Source: Chryseobacterium takakiae (GTDB taxonomy: Bacteria; Bacteroidota; Bacteroidia; Flavobacteriales; Weeksellaceae). Taken from it: DNA of 64,000 nt. The notes beneath the pieces are model-generated. The model was not told the DNA's origin. It did no database searches and saw only the letters and a program-made list of their open reading frames with translations. The position numbers and the translations under genes are program-made. The DNA is taken from the NCBI RefSeq assembly GCF_900129385.1, contig NZ_FQVO01000017.1:16954-80953 (forward strand), read 5' to 3'. Of this stretch, positions 1-7,389 are shown in pieces. Within the stretch, counting starts at the first letter, position 1; each line of letters opens with the position of its first letter.

Positions 1-851
1 GGGTAAAAATTTTGGCACTTTGGGTGGATGACGCTTACAAAGCATTCGAAGAAACAACCAAAAGAGGCGGTAAACCTTATCTGGAGCCAGTAACCTTAAC
101 CGATGAAAACGGTGAAGTGAAAATGTCCGGAATCTACACGTATGGAGAAACCGTACACATGTTCATCGAAAGAAAAAATTATACAGGTCCTTTCATGCCC
201 GGTTATGAAAAATGGGAAAGTGCTTACAATCCTGAAGAAGCAGGTTTGCTTTACGTTGACCACTGCGTAGGAAATGTAGACTGGAACAGAATGATCCCAA
301 CCGTAGAATGGTACGAAAAAGTAATGGGATTTGTAAATATCCTTTCTTTTGATGACAAGCAAATCAACACAGAATATTCTGCCCTGATGTCTAAAGTAAT
401 GTCAAACGGAAACGGATACGCAAAATTCCCGATCAACGAACCCGCTGAAGGGAAAAAGAAATCCCAGGTAGAAGAATATCTTGATTTTTATGAAGGAGAA
501 GGAGTACAGCATATTGCCGTAGCAACAAAAGATATCATCCATACCGTAACAGAATTGAAGAAACGTGGCGTTGAATTCCTTTCTGCTCCACCGGAAGCTT
601 ATTACGATATGGTTCCTGAAAGAGTGGGACATATTGATGAAGATCTTAAGAAACTTCAGGAGTTAGGCATCCTTATTGATCATGATGAAGAAGGGTATTT
701 ATTGCAGATCTTTACAAAACCTGTGGAAGACCGCCCTACTCTTTTCTTTGAAATCATTGAAAGACACGGTGCACAAAGCTTCGGAGCTGGAAACTTTAAA
801 GCATTGTTCGAAGCATTGGAAAGAGAACAGGAAAGAAGAGGAAATCTTTAA
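1..851 (+). CDS. hppD: 4-hydroxyphenylpyruvate dioxygenase, 5' truncated by window edge
   Basis: Converts 4-hydroxyphenylpyruvate to homogentisate in tyrosine catabolism (Fe(II)-dependent, cytoplasmic). The frame is already open at base 3 (reading VKIL before ALWVDD), so the gene continues upstream; about 282 residues of a usual 360-390 are present. The three iron ligands of the vicinal oxygen chelate fold are visible: His in VDHCVGN (near base 261), His in GVQHIAVAT (near 510) and Glu in LFFEIIERHG (near 750). The C-terminal FGAGNFKALFEALE is the typical family end. fahA lies 0.65 kb downstream on the same strand, which fits one pathway. An intrinsic terminator follows at once. The assignment is firm. 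Confidence 0.96.
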   Translation, partial: VKILALWVDDAYKAFEETTKRGGKPYLEPVTLTDENGEVKMSGIYTYGETVHMFIERKNYTGPFMPGYEKWESAYNPEEAGLLYVDHCVGNVDWNRMIPTVEWYEKVMGFVNILSFDDKQINTEYSALMSKVMSNGNGYAKFPINEPAEGKKKSQVEEYLDFYEGEGVQHIAVATKDIIHTVTELKKRGVEFLSAPPEAYYDMVPERVGHIDEDLKKLQELGILIDHDEEGYLLQIFTKPVEDRPTLFFEIIERHGAQSFGAGNFKALFEALEREQERRGNL

Positions 852-867
852 TTTTAATAACAATATA

Positions 868-906
868 AAGTTTTGTCAGGATCAAGAGTCTTGACAAAAC
901 TTTTTT
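868..906 (+). terminator. Rho-independent terminator after hppD
   Basis: An 11-bp perfect stem (AAGTTTTGTCA at 868-878 with TGACAAAACTT at 892-902) with a 13-nt loop runs into a T tract. It starts 17 bases after the hppD stop codon. Confidence 0.85.
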
Positions 907-920
907 ATAAGCACATCATT

Positions 921-1403
921 ATGAGGAAAACATTATTAGCAATTCTATTTGCAGGAGCAATAGGTACTGTAAAAGCGCAGTACGGAACCATGGATCAGAT
1001 TCTTACCCGGCTTGAAGAAAGATCGGGTGTCAACCAAAATCTGGAGTCCGTGAATATTGACGATAAAAAATTTGTTTTCATCAAAGATGAGGCAGACCAC
1101 ACGGAAAGGGATTTTATTATTATCAAGGGAAATAAAGCAACCTATGTAGAAATATTTGATGATAAGGCAACCGGGAAGAGTACTTCCAATGTTTTCTCTG
1201 GAGATATCATCAGAAAGAAAAACATTATCTCTCTTAGAGCAGACATGCTCGAAAATAAGAAAGTTCCTATTCCGCTTACCAAAACATTACTTTTAACCAA
1301 GCAGGACAATATCTTGTACCTGATTGATGTCAACACCAAAACCAGATGGATTGACGAAGCAGCTCTTTCAGCTAACAAATCAAAAAATAAATCGAAAAAA
1401 TAA
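921..1403 (+). CDS. Small exported protein of unknown function
   Basis: The product is 160 residues. I place the start at 921 because MRKTLLAILFAGAIGTVKA is a clean signal peptide ending before QYG; a longer frame from 873 would overlap the hppD terminator. The mature part (about 140 residues) is polar, with alternating hydrophobic stretches that suggest beta structure, a few internal acidic/basic runs, and a very basic Lys/Asn/Ser tail (SKNKSKK). I do not recognise a family. It sits between hppD and fahA but has its own start after the hppD terminator, so a role in tyrosine catabolism is not implied. Likely periplasmic. Confidence 0.7.
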   Translation: MRKTLLAILFAGAIGTVKAQYGTMDQILTRLEERSGVNQNLESVNIDDKKFVFIKDEADHTERDFIIIKGNKATYVEIFDDKATGKSTSNVFSGDIIRKKNIISLRADMLENKKVPIPLTKTLLLTKQDNILYLIDVNTKTRWIDEAALSANKSKNKSKK

Positions 1404-1507
1404 ATATTTGAAATTTGAATAAGGTAAAGCTGAAACTCAGAACCCAATTCAAATATTTTAATTAAAAATTGCAACGGGTTTGATAGAATCCACCTAAACT
1501 CTAAATT

Positions 1508-2755
1508 ATGAAATCATTTGTAGAATATTCATCAGATTCAGATTTTTCAATACATAATATTCCGTTCGGTGTAGCGGTTTTCAACAAAGAATATATTGGC
1601 TGCTGCACAAGAATCGGAGATCAGGTCATTGACTTGGCAACGCTTTATGATTACGGATATTTTGAAGAAATTGAAGGTCTGATCGACAATATATTTGAAG
1701 CCTATACTTTAAACGAATTTATTGAATTGGGGAAACCAATAACCAATGCGGTTCGTCAAAAAATTCAGGAGTTGCTGCAGGAAGATTCCATTTTGTCTAA
1801 AGACGAAAAAACGATTGAAGAAGCGTTCTATGATTTGGATAAAGTAAAAATGATGATGCCTGTACACATCCCGAATTATACCGATTTCTACAGCAGCATT
1901 GAGCATGCAACCAATGTTGGTAAAATGTTCAGAGATCCTGCCAATGCTTTATTGCCCAACTGGAAACATCTTCCTGTAGGATATCACGGAAGAGCATCTT
2001 CAATTGTTGTATCCGGAACAGAAATCAACCGTCCTAAAGGACAAACGAAGCCTGCCGATGTTGAAAAGCCTGTTTTCGGGCCTTCCAAACAGCTTGATTT
2101 TGAACTTGAAATGGCATTCATCATCAATAAAAATACGGAAATGGGAGAAAGTATTTCTACCCGGGAAGCAGAGGATGCTATTTTCGGAATGGTAATTTTC
2201 AACGACTGGTCGGCGAGAGACATCCAGTCATGGGAATATGTTCCATTAGGACCATTTTTGGCTAAAAATTTCGGATCTTCGGTTTCTCCGTGGGTTGTTA
2301 CGCTTGAAGCATTGGAGCCTTTCAGAACTGCTTCTCCAAAACAGGATCCTGAAGTACTGGAATATTTACAATTTGAAGGCGATAAAAATTATGATATCAA
2401 CCTCGAAGTCTACATTCAGCCTGAAAACGGAGAACAAAATCTCATCTGTGAAAGTAATTACAAACACATGTACTGGAACATGACGCAGCAATTGGCGCAT
2501 CATACGGTAAACGGATGTAATGTTGAGGTGGGCGATATGTACGCCAGCGGAACCATTTCAGGAAGTGATCCGAAATCTTTCGGGTCTATGCTCGAACTGA
2601 CATGGAGAGGCCAGAATCCTATCACTTTAAGCAACGGCGAAGAAAGAAAATTCATCAATGATAATGATACCGTAACGATGAAGGCCTGGGCTGAGAAAGA
2701 CGGCGTAAGAGTGGGCTTTGGTGAAGTTTCAGGTAAAATTATTCCTGCTAAATAA
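1508..2755 (+). CDS. fahA: Fumarylacetoacetase
   Basis: Hydrolyses fumarylacetoacetate to fumarate and acetoacetate, the last step of tyrosine degradation. The 415-residue length is normal. The N-terminal beta domain (about 1-115, FGVAVFNKEYIGCCTRIGD) precedes the catalytic domain, where YTDFYSSIEHATNVGKMFR carries the metal Asp and the catalytic His, and VGYHGRASSIVVSGT supplies substrate-binding Tyr/Arg. The metal-binding acidic pair is in LDFELEMAFI, and GDMYASGTISG is the usual C-terminal signature. It shares the strand and pathway with hppD upstream. Homogentisate dioxygenase (hmgA) is not in the window and probably lies elsewhere or just before base 1. Confidence 0.97.
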   Translation: MKSFVEYSSDSDFSIHNIPFGVAVFNKEYIGCCTRIGDQVIDLATLYDYGYFEEIEGLIDNIFEAYTLNEFIELGKPITNAVRQKIQELLQEDSILSKDEKTIEEAFYDLDKVKMMMPVHIPNYTDFYSSIEHATNVGKMFRDPANALLPNWKHLPVGYHGRASSIVVSGTEINRPKGQTKPADVEKPVFGPSKQLDFELEMAFIINKNTEMGESISTREAEDAIFGMVIFNDWSARDIQSWEYVPLGPFLAKNFGSSVSPWVVTLEALEPFRTASPKQDPEVLEYLQFEGDKNYDINLEVYIQPENGEQNLICESNYKHMYWNMTQQLAHHTVNGCNVEVGDMYASGTISGSDPKSFGSMLELTWRGQNPITLSNGEERKFINDNDTVTMKAWAEKDGVRVGFGEVSGKIIPAK

Positions 2756-2778
2756 TTGTAAATTTAAACAAATCATAA

Positions 2779-2884
2779 AGATGCTTCGACTTCGCTCAGC
2801 ATGACACCGCTACAAAATGCTCTTAAAACGTAATGTTTATCAAGGAAGTATTAGAAATGTCATGCTGAGCTTGTCGAAGCATCT
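2779..2884. repeat. Paired inverted copies of an ATGCTTCGAC...CAGCATGACA repeat
   Basis: The left arm (2779-2806) reads AGATGCTTCGAC then TTCGCTCAGCATGACA. The right arm (2858-2884) is its near-perfect reverse complement, TGTCATGCTGAGC then TTGTCGAAGCATCT, differing only by three bases replaced by two at the centre. About 51 bases separate the arms. It lies between fahA and the flavin reductase gene and could fold as one long hairpin in RNA. The core resembles intergenic repeats that I recall from Bacteroidota genomes; copy number cannot be judged here. Confidence 0.75.
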
Positions 2885-2917
2885 CTTTTAAGTATATACT
2901 TTTAGTATTAAGCAAAC

Positions 2918-3739
2918 ATGAAAACACTTATTCCATCCGAAATAACATCTGTACAGCTGCAGACCGTAATGCAGACGGCCATTTCGCCACGTCCGATTGC
3001 GCTGGCTTCAACGGTTGATGCAAACGGCAATAGCAATTTATCACCGTTCAGCTTTTTTAATATGTTCAGCACCGTCCCTCCGATTCTGATTTTTTCTCCC
3101 TCGAGAAGAGTGCGTGATAATACCACAAAACATACACTGGAAAATATTCTGCAGGTTCCTGAAGTTGTGATCGGGACCGTAAATTTCCCAATCGTTCAGC
3201 AGATTTCATTAGCCTCCACCGAATATGGTGATGGTGTGAATGAATTTATTAAAGCCGGACTGACGATGAAAGACGCCGATCTTATTCAGCCTAAATTAAT
3301 TGAAGAATGTCCCGTGAATTTTGAATGTAAAGTTCTGGAAGTAAAACCGTTGGGAGATCAGGGTGGCGCAGGGAATCTTGTCATTTGTGAAGTACAGAAA
3401 ATTCATATCAGGGAAGAATATCTGAATGAGGAGGGAAATCTTGATCAGGCAAAGCTTGATATGGTAGCACGTTTAGGAAGCAACTGGTATTCACGAAATA
3501 ACGAAAATAATCTTTTTGAAGTTCCCAAACCATTGGTAACCAAAGGAATCGGGTTTGATCTTCTTCCTGATGAAATTAAGTTAAGTAAAATATTTACTGG
3601 AAATGATCTAGGAATGCTGGCTAATGTAGAAATTTTGCCGGAAGGGGATTATCATAGTGATGAAGAGATACACAAAAATGCACAAAAACTGTTGTTGGAA
3701 AACAAAATTGATGATGCGTGGAGGCATTTAATTAAATAA
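2918..3739 (+). CDS. Flavin reductase-like FMN-binding family protein
   Basis: A 273-residue protein of the flavin reductase/flavoredoxin family (split-barrel FMN-binding domain). The N-terminal half carries the family pattern SPRPIALASTVDANG followed by NLSPFSFFNMFSTVPPI and SRRVRDNTTKHT, which form the FMN site. The C-terminal third is more variable and ends in a charged helix. Such proteins use FMN for NAD(P)H-linked reduction or supply reduced flavin to a partner; no partner monooxygenase is adjacent. Family homologues are often seen beside tyrosine degradation genes in related bacteria (from memory), so a link to fahA is plausible but unproven. Confidence 0.85.
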   Translation: MKTLIPSEITSVQLQTVMQTAISPRPIALASTVDANGNSNLSPFSFFNMFSTVPPILIFSPSRRVRDNTTKHTLENILQVPEVVIGTVNFPIVQQISLASTEYGDGVNEFIKAGLTMKDADLIQPKLIEECPVNFECKVLEVKPLGDQGGAGNLVICEVQKIHIREEYLNEEGNLDQAKLDMVARLGSNWYSRNNENNLFEVPKPLVTKGIGFDLLPDEIKLSKIFTGNDLGMLANVEILPEGDYHSDEEIHKNAQKLLLENKIDDAWRHLIK

Positions 3740-3741
3740 AA

Positions 3742-3767
3742 AAAGGAGTGAAAATTTTCACTCCTTT
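3742..3767. terminator. Bidirectional terminator between convergent genes
   Basis: A perfect 26-base palindrome (AAAGGAGTGAAAA joined to TTTTCACTCCTTT) lies between the flavin reductase gene (+) and the small peptide gene (-). A/T flanks on both sides let it work for both strands. Confidence 0.75.
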
Positions 3768-3783
3768 CTTATACTCTAAAAGT

Positions 3784-3975
3784 TTAGTAGCAACACTGGC
3801 CTTGACTTTCAGTACCATAATTTGTACAAGGTGGGGCAATGCATCTTCCGGATCCGTCACTTAAATAGTTAGCATAACAGATACCGGAACAAGTTGTTAC
3901 CGGTCCTCCTCCCACAATATGTCTTTGGGATTCTCTGCTTAGCTTCTGTCCATTTTTTAATTTTGAATTTTTCAT
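3784..3975 (-). CDS. Cys-rich small peptide with double-glycine-type leader (bacteriocin-like)
   Basis: A 63-residue peptide. Residues 1-24 (MKNSKLKNGQKLSRESQRHI then VGGG) form a basic leader ending in GG, the cleavage pattern of peptides exported and trimmed by C39-peptidase ABC transporters. The core of about 38 residues contains six cysteines (TTC, GIC, GRC, PPC, then CC before the terminal Tyr), enough for three disulfides or for post-translational linkage. This matches the short GG-leader, bacteriocin-like peptides common in Chryseobacterium. No exporter, immunity or modification gene is adjacent; the neighbours are a hydrolase and a flavin reductase. Function is unknown: bacteriocin, signal, or other secreted peptide are all possible. 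Confidence 0.72.
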   Translation of the reverse strand: MKNSKLKNGQKLSRESQRHIVGGGPVTTCSGICYANYLSDGSGRCIAPPCTNYGTESQGQCCY

Positions 3976-4071
3976 AATAATTTGATGTATTGGTTTTATA
4001 AGTCACTAATTTATGAAAAAAACCAAATAAAATATTAAATACATTAAATTTTAACATATTCACTATATTTT

Positions 4072-4911
4072 TCACATTTTATTCGAGATAAAATCAATAC
4101 ACTTTGAAACAGCATCATTCAGATAGAATGGGAGTTTATCATTTTCCCACGGTTCTTTTGCACCAAAAGTATGGTCTGCATTTTCAATTAAGTACAGTTC
4201 GGAATTCGGATGTAAAATATGGAGGTGTTCTGCATTTTTTACATTGACGCTTTCATCATGTGTTCCGTGAATAATAAGAAAATGCGCTTTAGCCATTTCG
4301 GTTGCTCGTTCCACATCAAAACGGTGTATATCCTTTTCATAATCTTCATAAAACTGGTAATAATGAGGCATTTCCTGTTTCGTTCGGCCATTCGTAACAA
4401 AATAAACACCTGACTTTTTCCACTGCTCAAAAGCTTCGTTTTTTGGAAAACGGTCCAGAGAATCTACACTTGCCAAAGTGATCAGTCCATTGATTCTTTC
4501 ATCTTCATAGGTTTTAAGAATGGAAATCCCTCCTCCTCTGCTATGCCCGATTAAAATGATTTTCTGCTCATCAACATTATCATATGTACTGAAATAATCG
4601 ATGACAACGCCAAGGTCGGAAAGTTCTTTTGAATAATTATTGTTTCCGAAAGCTTCGAGATCAGCGAAATTATGAGGATCATCAATAGTAGTTCCGTTGT
4701 GTGAAAAATTAAACTTCACGAAGAAAAAACCTGCTTCTGCAAATTTTTCTGCCATTAAGTTCCATGCTCCCCAGTCTTTATATCCTTTATAGCCATGAAC
4801 AAAAACAACCAACGGAAGTTTTTCTATGTTTTCAGGATAAAATATATCCGCAAGAAAATTTTTGGTTTCGGGATTTGAAATAATAATATTCTGCTTTTTT
4901 ATGACCTTCAT
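4072..4911 (-). CDS. Alpha/beta hydrolase, S33/dienelactone-hydrolase-like
   Basis: A 279-residue cytoplasmic serine hydrolase with no signal peptide. The oxyanion segment is VFVHGYKGYKDWG, the nucleophile elbow is GHSRGGG (GxSxG type), the acid lies in HGTHDESVN and the catalytic His in NADHTFG. The order and spacing are those of the alpha/beta hydrolase fold. Substrate cannot be told from sequence; carboxylesterase or acyl-peptidase activity is likely. It is transcribed toward the small GG-leader peptide gene, with a 96-base gap, so cotranscription is possible. Its own TAnnTTTG element lies about 80 bases upstream. Confidence 0.85.
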   Translation of the reverse strand: MKVIKKQNIIISNPETKNFLADIFYPENIEKLPLVVFVHGYKGYKDWGAWNLMAEKFAEAGFFFVKFNFSHNGTTIDDPHNFADLEAFGNNNYSKELSDLGVVIDYFSTYDNVDEQKIILIGHSRGGGISILKTYEDERINGLITLASVDSLDRFPKNEAFEQWKKSGVYFVTNGRTKQEMPHYYQFYEDYEKDIHRFDVERATEMAKAHFLIIHGTHDESVNVKNAEHLHILHPNSELYLIENADHTFGAKEPWENDKLPFYLNDAVSKCIDFISNKM

Positions 4912-4989
4912 TTTATTCTCTTTAATTCTTACAGATCATGTGGATTATTTTAATTAAAAAAGTGACACATTAGCTTGAGTTTGCAAAAG

Positions 4990-4997
4990 CAAATTTA
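4990..4997 (-). promoter_or_regulatory. -7 element (TAAATTTG) for the 4072-4911 hydrolase
   Basis: CAAATTTA on the plus strand reads TAAATTTG on the minus strand and matches the Bacteroidota -7 consensus TAnnTTTG. It would give a 5' leader of roughly 70-75 bases. Confidence 0.5.
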
Positions 4998-5068
4998 CTT
5001 TTAGATCTGATTACATTTAATTTCACTTAAAAATAGTACAAATAGAAATAAACACAAAGTAAAAATCT

Positions 5069-5076
5069 TATTTTTG
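5069..5076 (+). promoter_or_regulatory. -7 element (TATTTTTG) for the HipA-like gene
   Basis: TATTTTTG ends 4 bases before the ATG at 5081, so transcription would begin at or next to the start codon and the mRNA would be leaderless. Confidence 0.6.
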
Positions 5077-5080
5077 CGGT

Positions 5081-5854
5081 ATGTTGGATTTAAGAACGGT
5101 CACCGTCATGCGTTATATTCTGCCCCTTCGGGAAGGAGGTTCCCTTCCTGCTTTGGCAGAAGCGGATGATGATTTCAAATATGTTTTAAAATTCCGTGGT
5201 GCAGGTCATGGAGTTAAAATGTTGATATCAGAACTTTTAGGTGGAAAAATTACAGAAGCGTTGGGGTTACAAATTCCTGAGCTGGTTTTTGTAAATCTTG
5301 ATGTGGATTTCGGGAGAACGGAAGCGGATGAAGAAATTCAGGATTTGCTAAAATTTTCAGAAGGACTGAATCTAGGACTGCATTATCTTTCCGAATCTAT
5401 CGCCTATGATCCTAGTGTCAAGATTGATCCGTTGCTGGCTTCAAAAATTGTCTGGCTGGACGCTTTCATCACCAATATCGACCGTACTTTCAGGAATACG
5501 AATCTTCTGATGTGGCATAAAGAATTGTGGGTGATTGACAACGGCGCGTCCTTTTACTTCCACCATTCGTGGCAGAATTTTGATGCTGCTGCAAAAACAC
5601 CTTTCAAATACGTCAAAGATCACGTTCTTCTGCCTCAGGCAACAAAACTGGATGAAGCAGACCAGTTCGCGAAAAAAGTTTTAAATGAAAATATTTTCCG
5701 CGACATGGTAAAGCTCATTCCGGAAGACTGGCTTCATTGGAACGACGCCGATGAAAGCCCTGAAGAAATCCGTGAAATTTATTTTAATTTCCTGAAAACA
5801 CGACTGGAACATTCTGAAATCTTTTTAAACGAAGCCAAAAATGCAAGAGGATAA
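5081..5854 (+). CDS. HipA-like kinase family protein
   Basis: A 257-residue protein resembling the short HipA-like (HipA_2) family, about half the length of classical HipA, so it lacks the HipA N-subdomain. Kinase-like features are YVLKFRGAGHG (ATP-site Lys), DAFITNIDRTFRNTN (catalytic-loop Asp and Asn) and LWVIDNGASFYF (metal-binding Asp in place of DFG). The next gene, a DUF3037 protein, starts inside its last codons (14-bp overlap), so the two are translationally coupled. Classical hipBA has the HTH antitoxin first; here the partner follows and has no visible HTH. A regulatory or toxin-like kinase role is inferred, not shown. Confidence 0.8.
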   Translation: MLDLRTVTVMRYILPLREGGSLPALAEADDDFKYVLKFRGAGHGVKMLISELLGGKITEALGLQIPELVFVNLDVDFGRTEADEEIQDLLKFSEGLNLGLHYLSESIAYDPSVKIDPLLASKIVWLDAFITNIDRTFRNTNLLMWHKELWVIDNGASFYFHHSWQNFDAAAKTPFKYVKDHVLLPQATKLDEADQFAKKVLNENIFRDMVKLIPEDWLHWNDADESPEEIREIYFNFLKTRLEHSEIFLNEAKNARG

Positions 5855-6224
5855 AATTTACGAATACGCCGTTATACGCTTGGTTCCCAAGGTTGAAAGA
5901 GAAGAATTTTTCAACATCGGACTGATTATGTTTTCAAAAAAGGAAAAATATATCAGGGTTGGTTATCATCTGTGTCAGGATAAATTCAGGTTAATGCGAA
6001 GCAAGCTTGATTATGATGACGTTGTCCAAAATCTTAAAAGTTTCCAGAAAATTGCAGACGGAGATCAGGACGGCGGACCGATTGCACAGTTGGATATTCC
6101 GGAGCGCTTCCGGTGGCTGACAGCGGTAAGGAGTTCTGTGGTACAGACTTCAAGACCTCATCCTGGTAAATCGAAAGATCTTGAGCAGACTTTTGAAAAG
6201 CTTTTTGAGGAACTCGTTCTTTAA
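5841..6224 (+). CDS. DUF3037 family protein, partner of HipA-like kinase
   Basis: A 127-residue protein with the DUF3037 pattern: YEYAVIRLVPKVEREEFFNI with GLIMFSKKEKY at the start, then FRWLTAVRSSVVQTSRPHPG and a closing EQTFEKLFEELV. It begins 14 bases before the HipA-like stop codon in another frame, and no separate promoter is visible, so it depends on the upstream transcript. It shows no membrane segment and no recognisable DNA-binding motif. The molecular function of this family is not known to me; repeated pairing with HipA-like proteins suggests it binds or controls the kinase. Confidence 0.82.
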   Translation: MQEDKIYEYAVIRLVPKVEREEFFNIGLIMFSKKEKYIRVGYHLCQDKFRLMRSKLDYDDVVQNLKSFQKIADGDQDGGPIAQLDIPERFRWLTAVRSSVVQTSRPHPGKSKDLEQTFEKLFEELVL

Positions 6225-6299
6225 GCTCTGCTAAAAAATACCGTTTTGGTAAAGTTTTTGAGGGGTTTGAAAACGAGTAACTCAGCAATAATAGATTCT

Positions 6300-7322
6300 A
6301 TGAACTTTTCCACGAACCATACATTATTCAGCAGGTTTATGATCAACCTGCTTATTGTTTTCTCCTTAAGTATTTACCAAATCAGTTATGCCCAGGATCT
6401 GCCGGAAACAAAAATTCCTCCCAGCACATTGCTCCCGGAAAAGACACTTTTCTCCCCAAATATTATTTATAAAACAAATAGCCAGGGAACACCGGTTTCA
6501 TTAGATATATACAGGCCCAAAACTAGTACATCCGGAAAATTGCCTGTAGTGATATATGTACACGGCGGAGCCTGGGCAAAAGGAGATAAGATCGTAAGGG
6601 CTAATAATTACATTGAAAGTTTCATATTAAAACTGGTAGAAAAAAATTTCGCAGTCATCAGCATTGAATATACATTAGTAAGTGACAAAATACACTTCCC
6701 AATACCTATTGAAGACACTAAAGATGCGGTACGATGGATAAGAAAAAATGCGGAAAAGTATCATTTTGATGAAAATAATATAGGATTTTTCGGAGTTTCA
6801 TCCGGAGCACATCTGTCGCTGCTTGCCGCATATACGGATGACAGCGAATATACCGGAAGCCAGGAACTTTCAGCATATTCCGCGAAGGTGAATTATGTGG
6901 TAGATAATTTTGGCCCGACGGATCTGAATAAACTTCTCCATACAAGATTGGGAAAAGCTCCGGTGGCGGTAGTCGGACTTTTCTTTAAACCGATTGTAGA
7001 AATCCGGGAAAAGCTTGTGTACGGAATTTCGGGCTACGATATTAATAAAGAAAAAAGAAAAGCGATTGATTATCTTGAAACCGTTTCTCCAGTAAATGAT
7101 ACTGAAAACGGCGTTCCCACATTAATTTTGCATGGAAATAAAGACAAAGTTGCTCCTTTAAAACATTCTAAAAAGCTCATGCGAAAACTCAACAAATTTA
7201 ATATAGAAAACCAGCTGATAGTTGTAGAAGACGGAATACATGGATTTGGGAACACCGATAAAGCTTACTTGGATCAGCTTACTGATGATATGCTGAACTT
7301 TGTCATGAAGCATCAAAAATAA
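6300..7322 (+). CDS. Exported alpha/beta hydrolase (esterase/lipase, HGG type)
   Basis: About 340 residues from the ATG at 6300 (an alternative ATG at 6339 starts directly at the signal peptide MINLLIVFSLSIYQISYAQ). The mature enzyme has the oxyanion motif YVHGGAWAKGD, nucleophile elbow GVSSGAHLS, acid in LHGNKDKVAP and His in DGIHGFG, the pattern of the hormone-sensitive-lipase/BD-FAE group. Predicted periplasmic or surface esterase; substrate unknown. It follows the DUF3037 gene by 75 bases and precedes another exported serine hydrolase by under 70 bases, so 6300-8478 may be one transcript. Confidence 0.85.
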   Translation: MNFSTNHTLFSRFMINLLIVFSLSIYQISYAQDLPETKIPPSTLLPEKTLFSPNIIYKTNSQGTPVSLDIYRPKTSTSGKLPVVIYVHGGAWAKGDKIVRANNYIESFILKLVEKNFAVISIEYTLVSDKIHFPIPIEDTKDAVRWIRKNAEKYHFDENNIGFFGVSSGAHLSLLAAYTDDSEYTGSQELSAYSAKVNYVVDNFGPTDLNKLLHTRLGKAPVAVVGLFFKPIVEIREKLVYGISGYDINKEKRKAIDYLETVSPVNDTENGVPTLILHGNKDKVAPLKHSKKLMRKLNKFNIENQLIVVEDGIHGFGNTDKAYLDQLTDDMLNFVMKHQK

Positions 7323-7389
7323 TTTTCAGATTTAATTTTAACTAATGTGGTATTCCTTCATCCAAAGTCTGAATGCAAAACCATGTAAG

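Noticed and set aside
1402..1458. AAATATTTGAA / TTCAAATATTT inverted repeat after the small exported gene
   Set aside because: Weak AT-only 11-bp arms with a loop of about 35 bases; it could be a poor terminator, but this cannot be supported.
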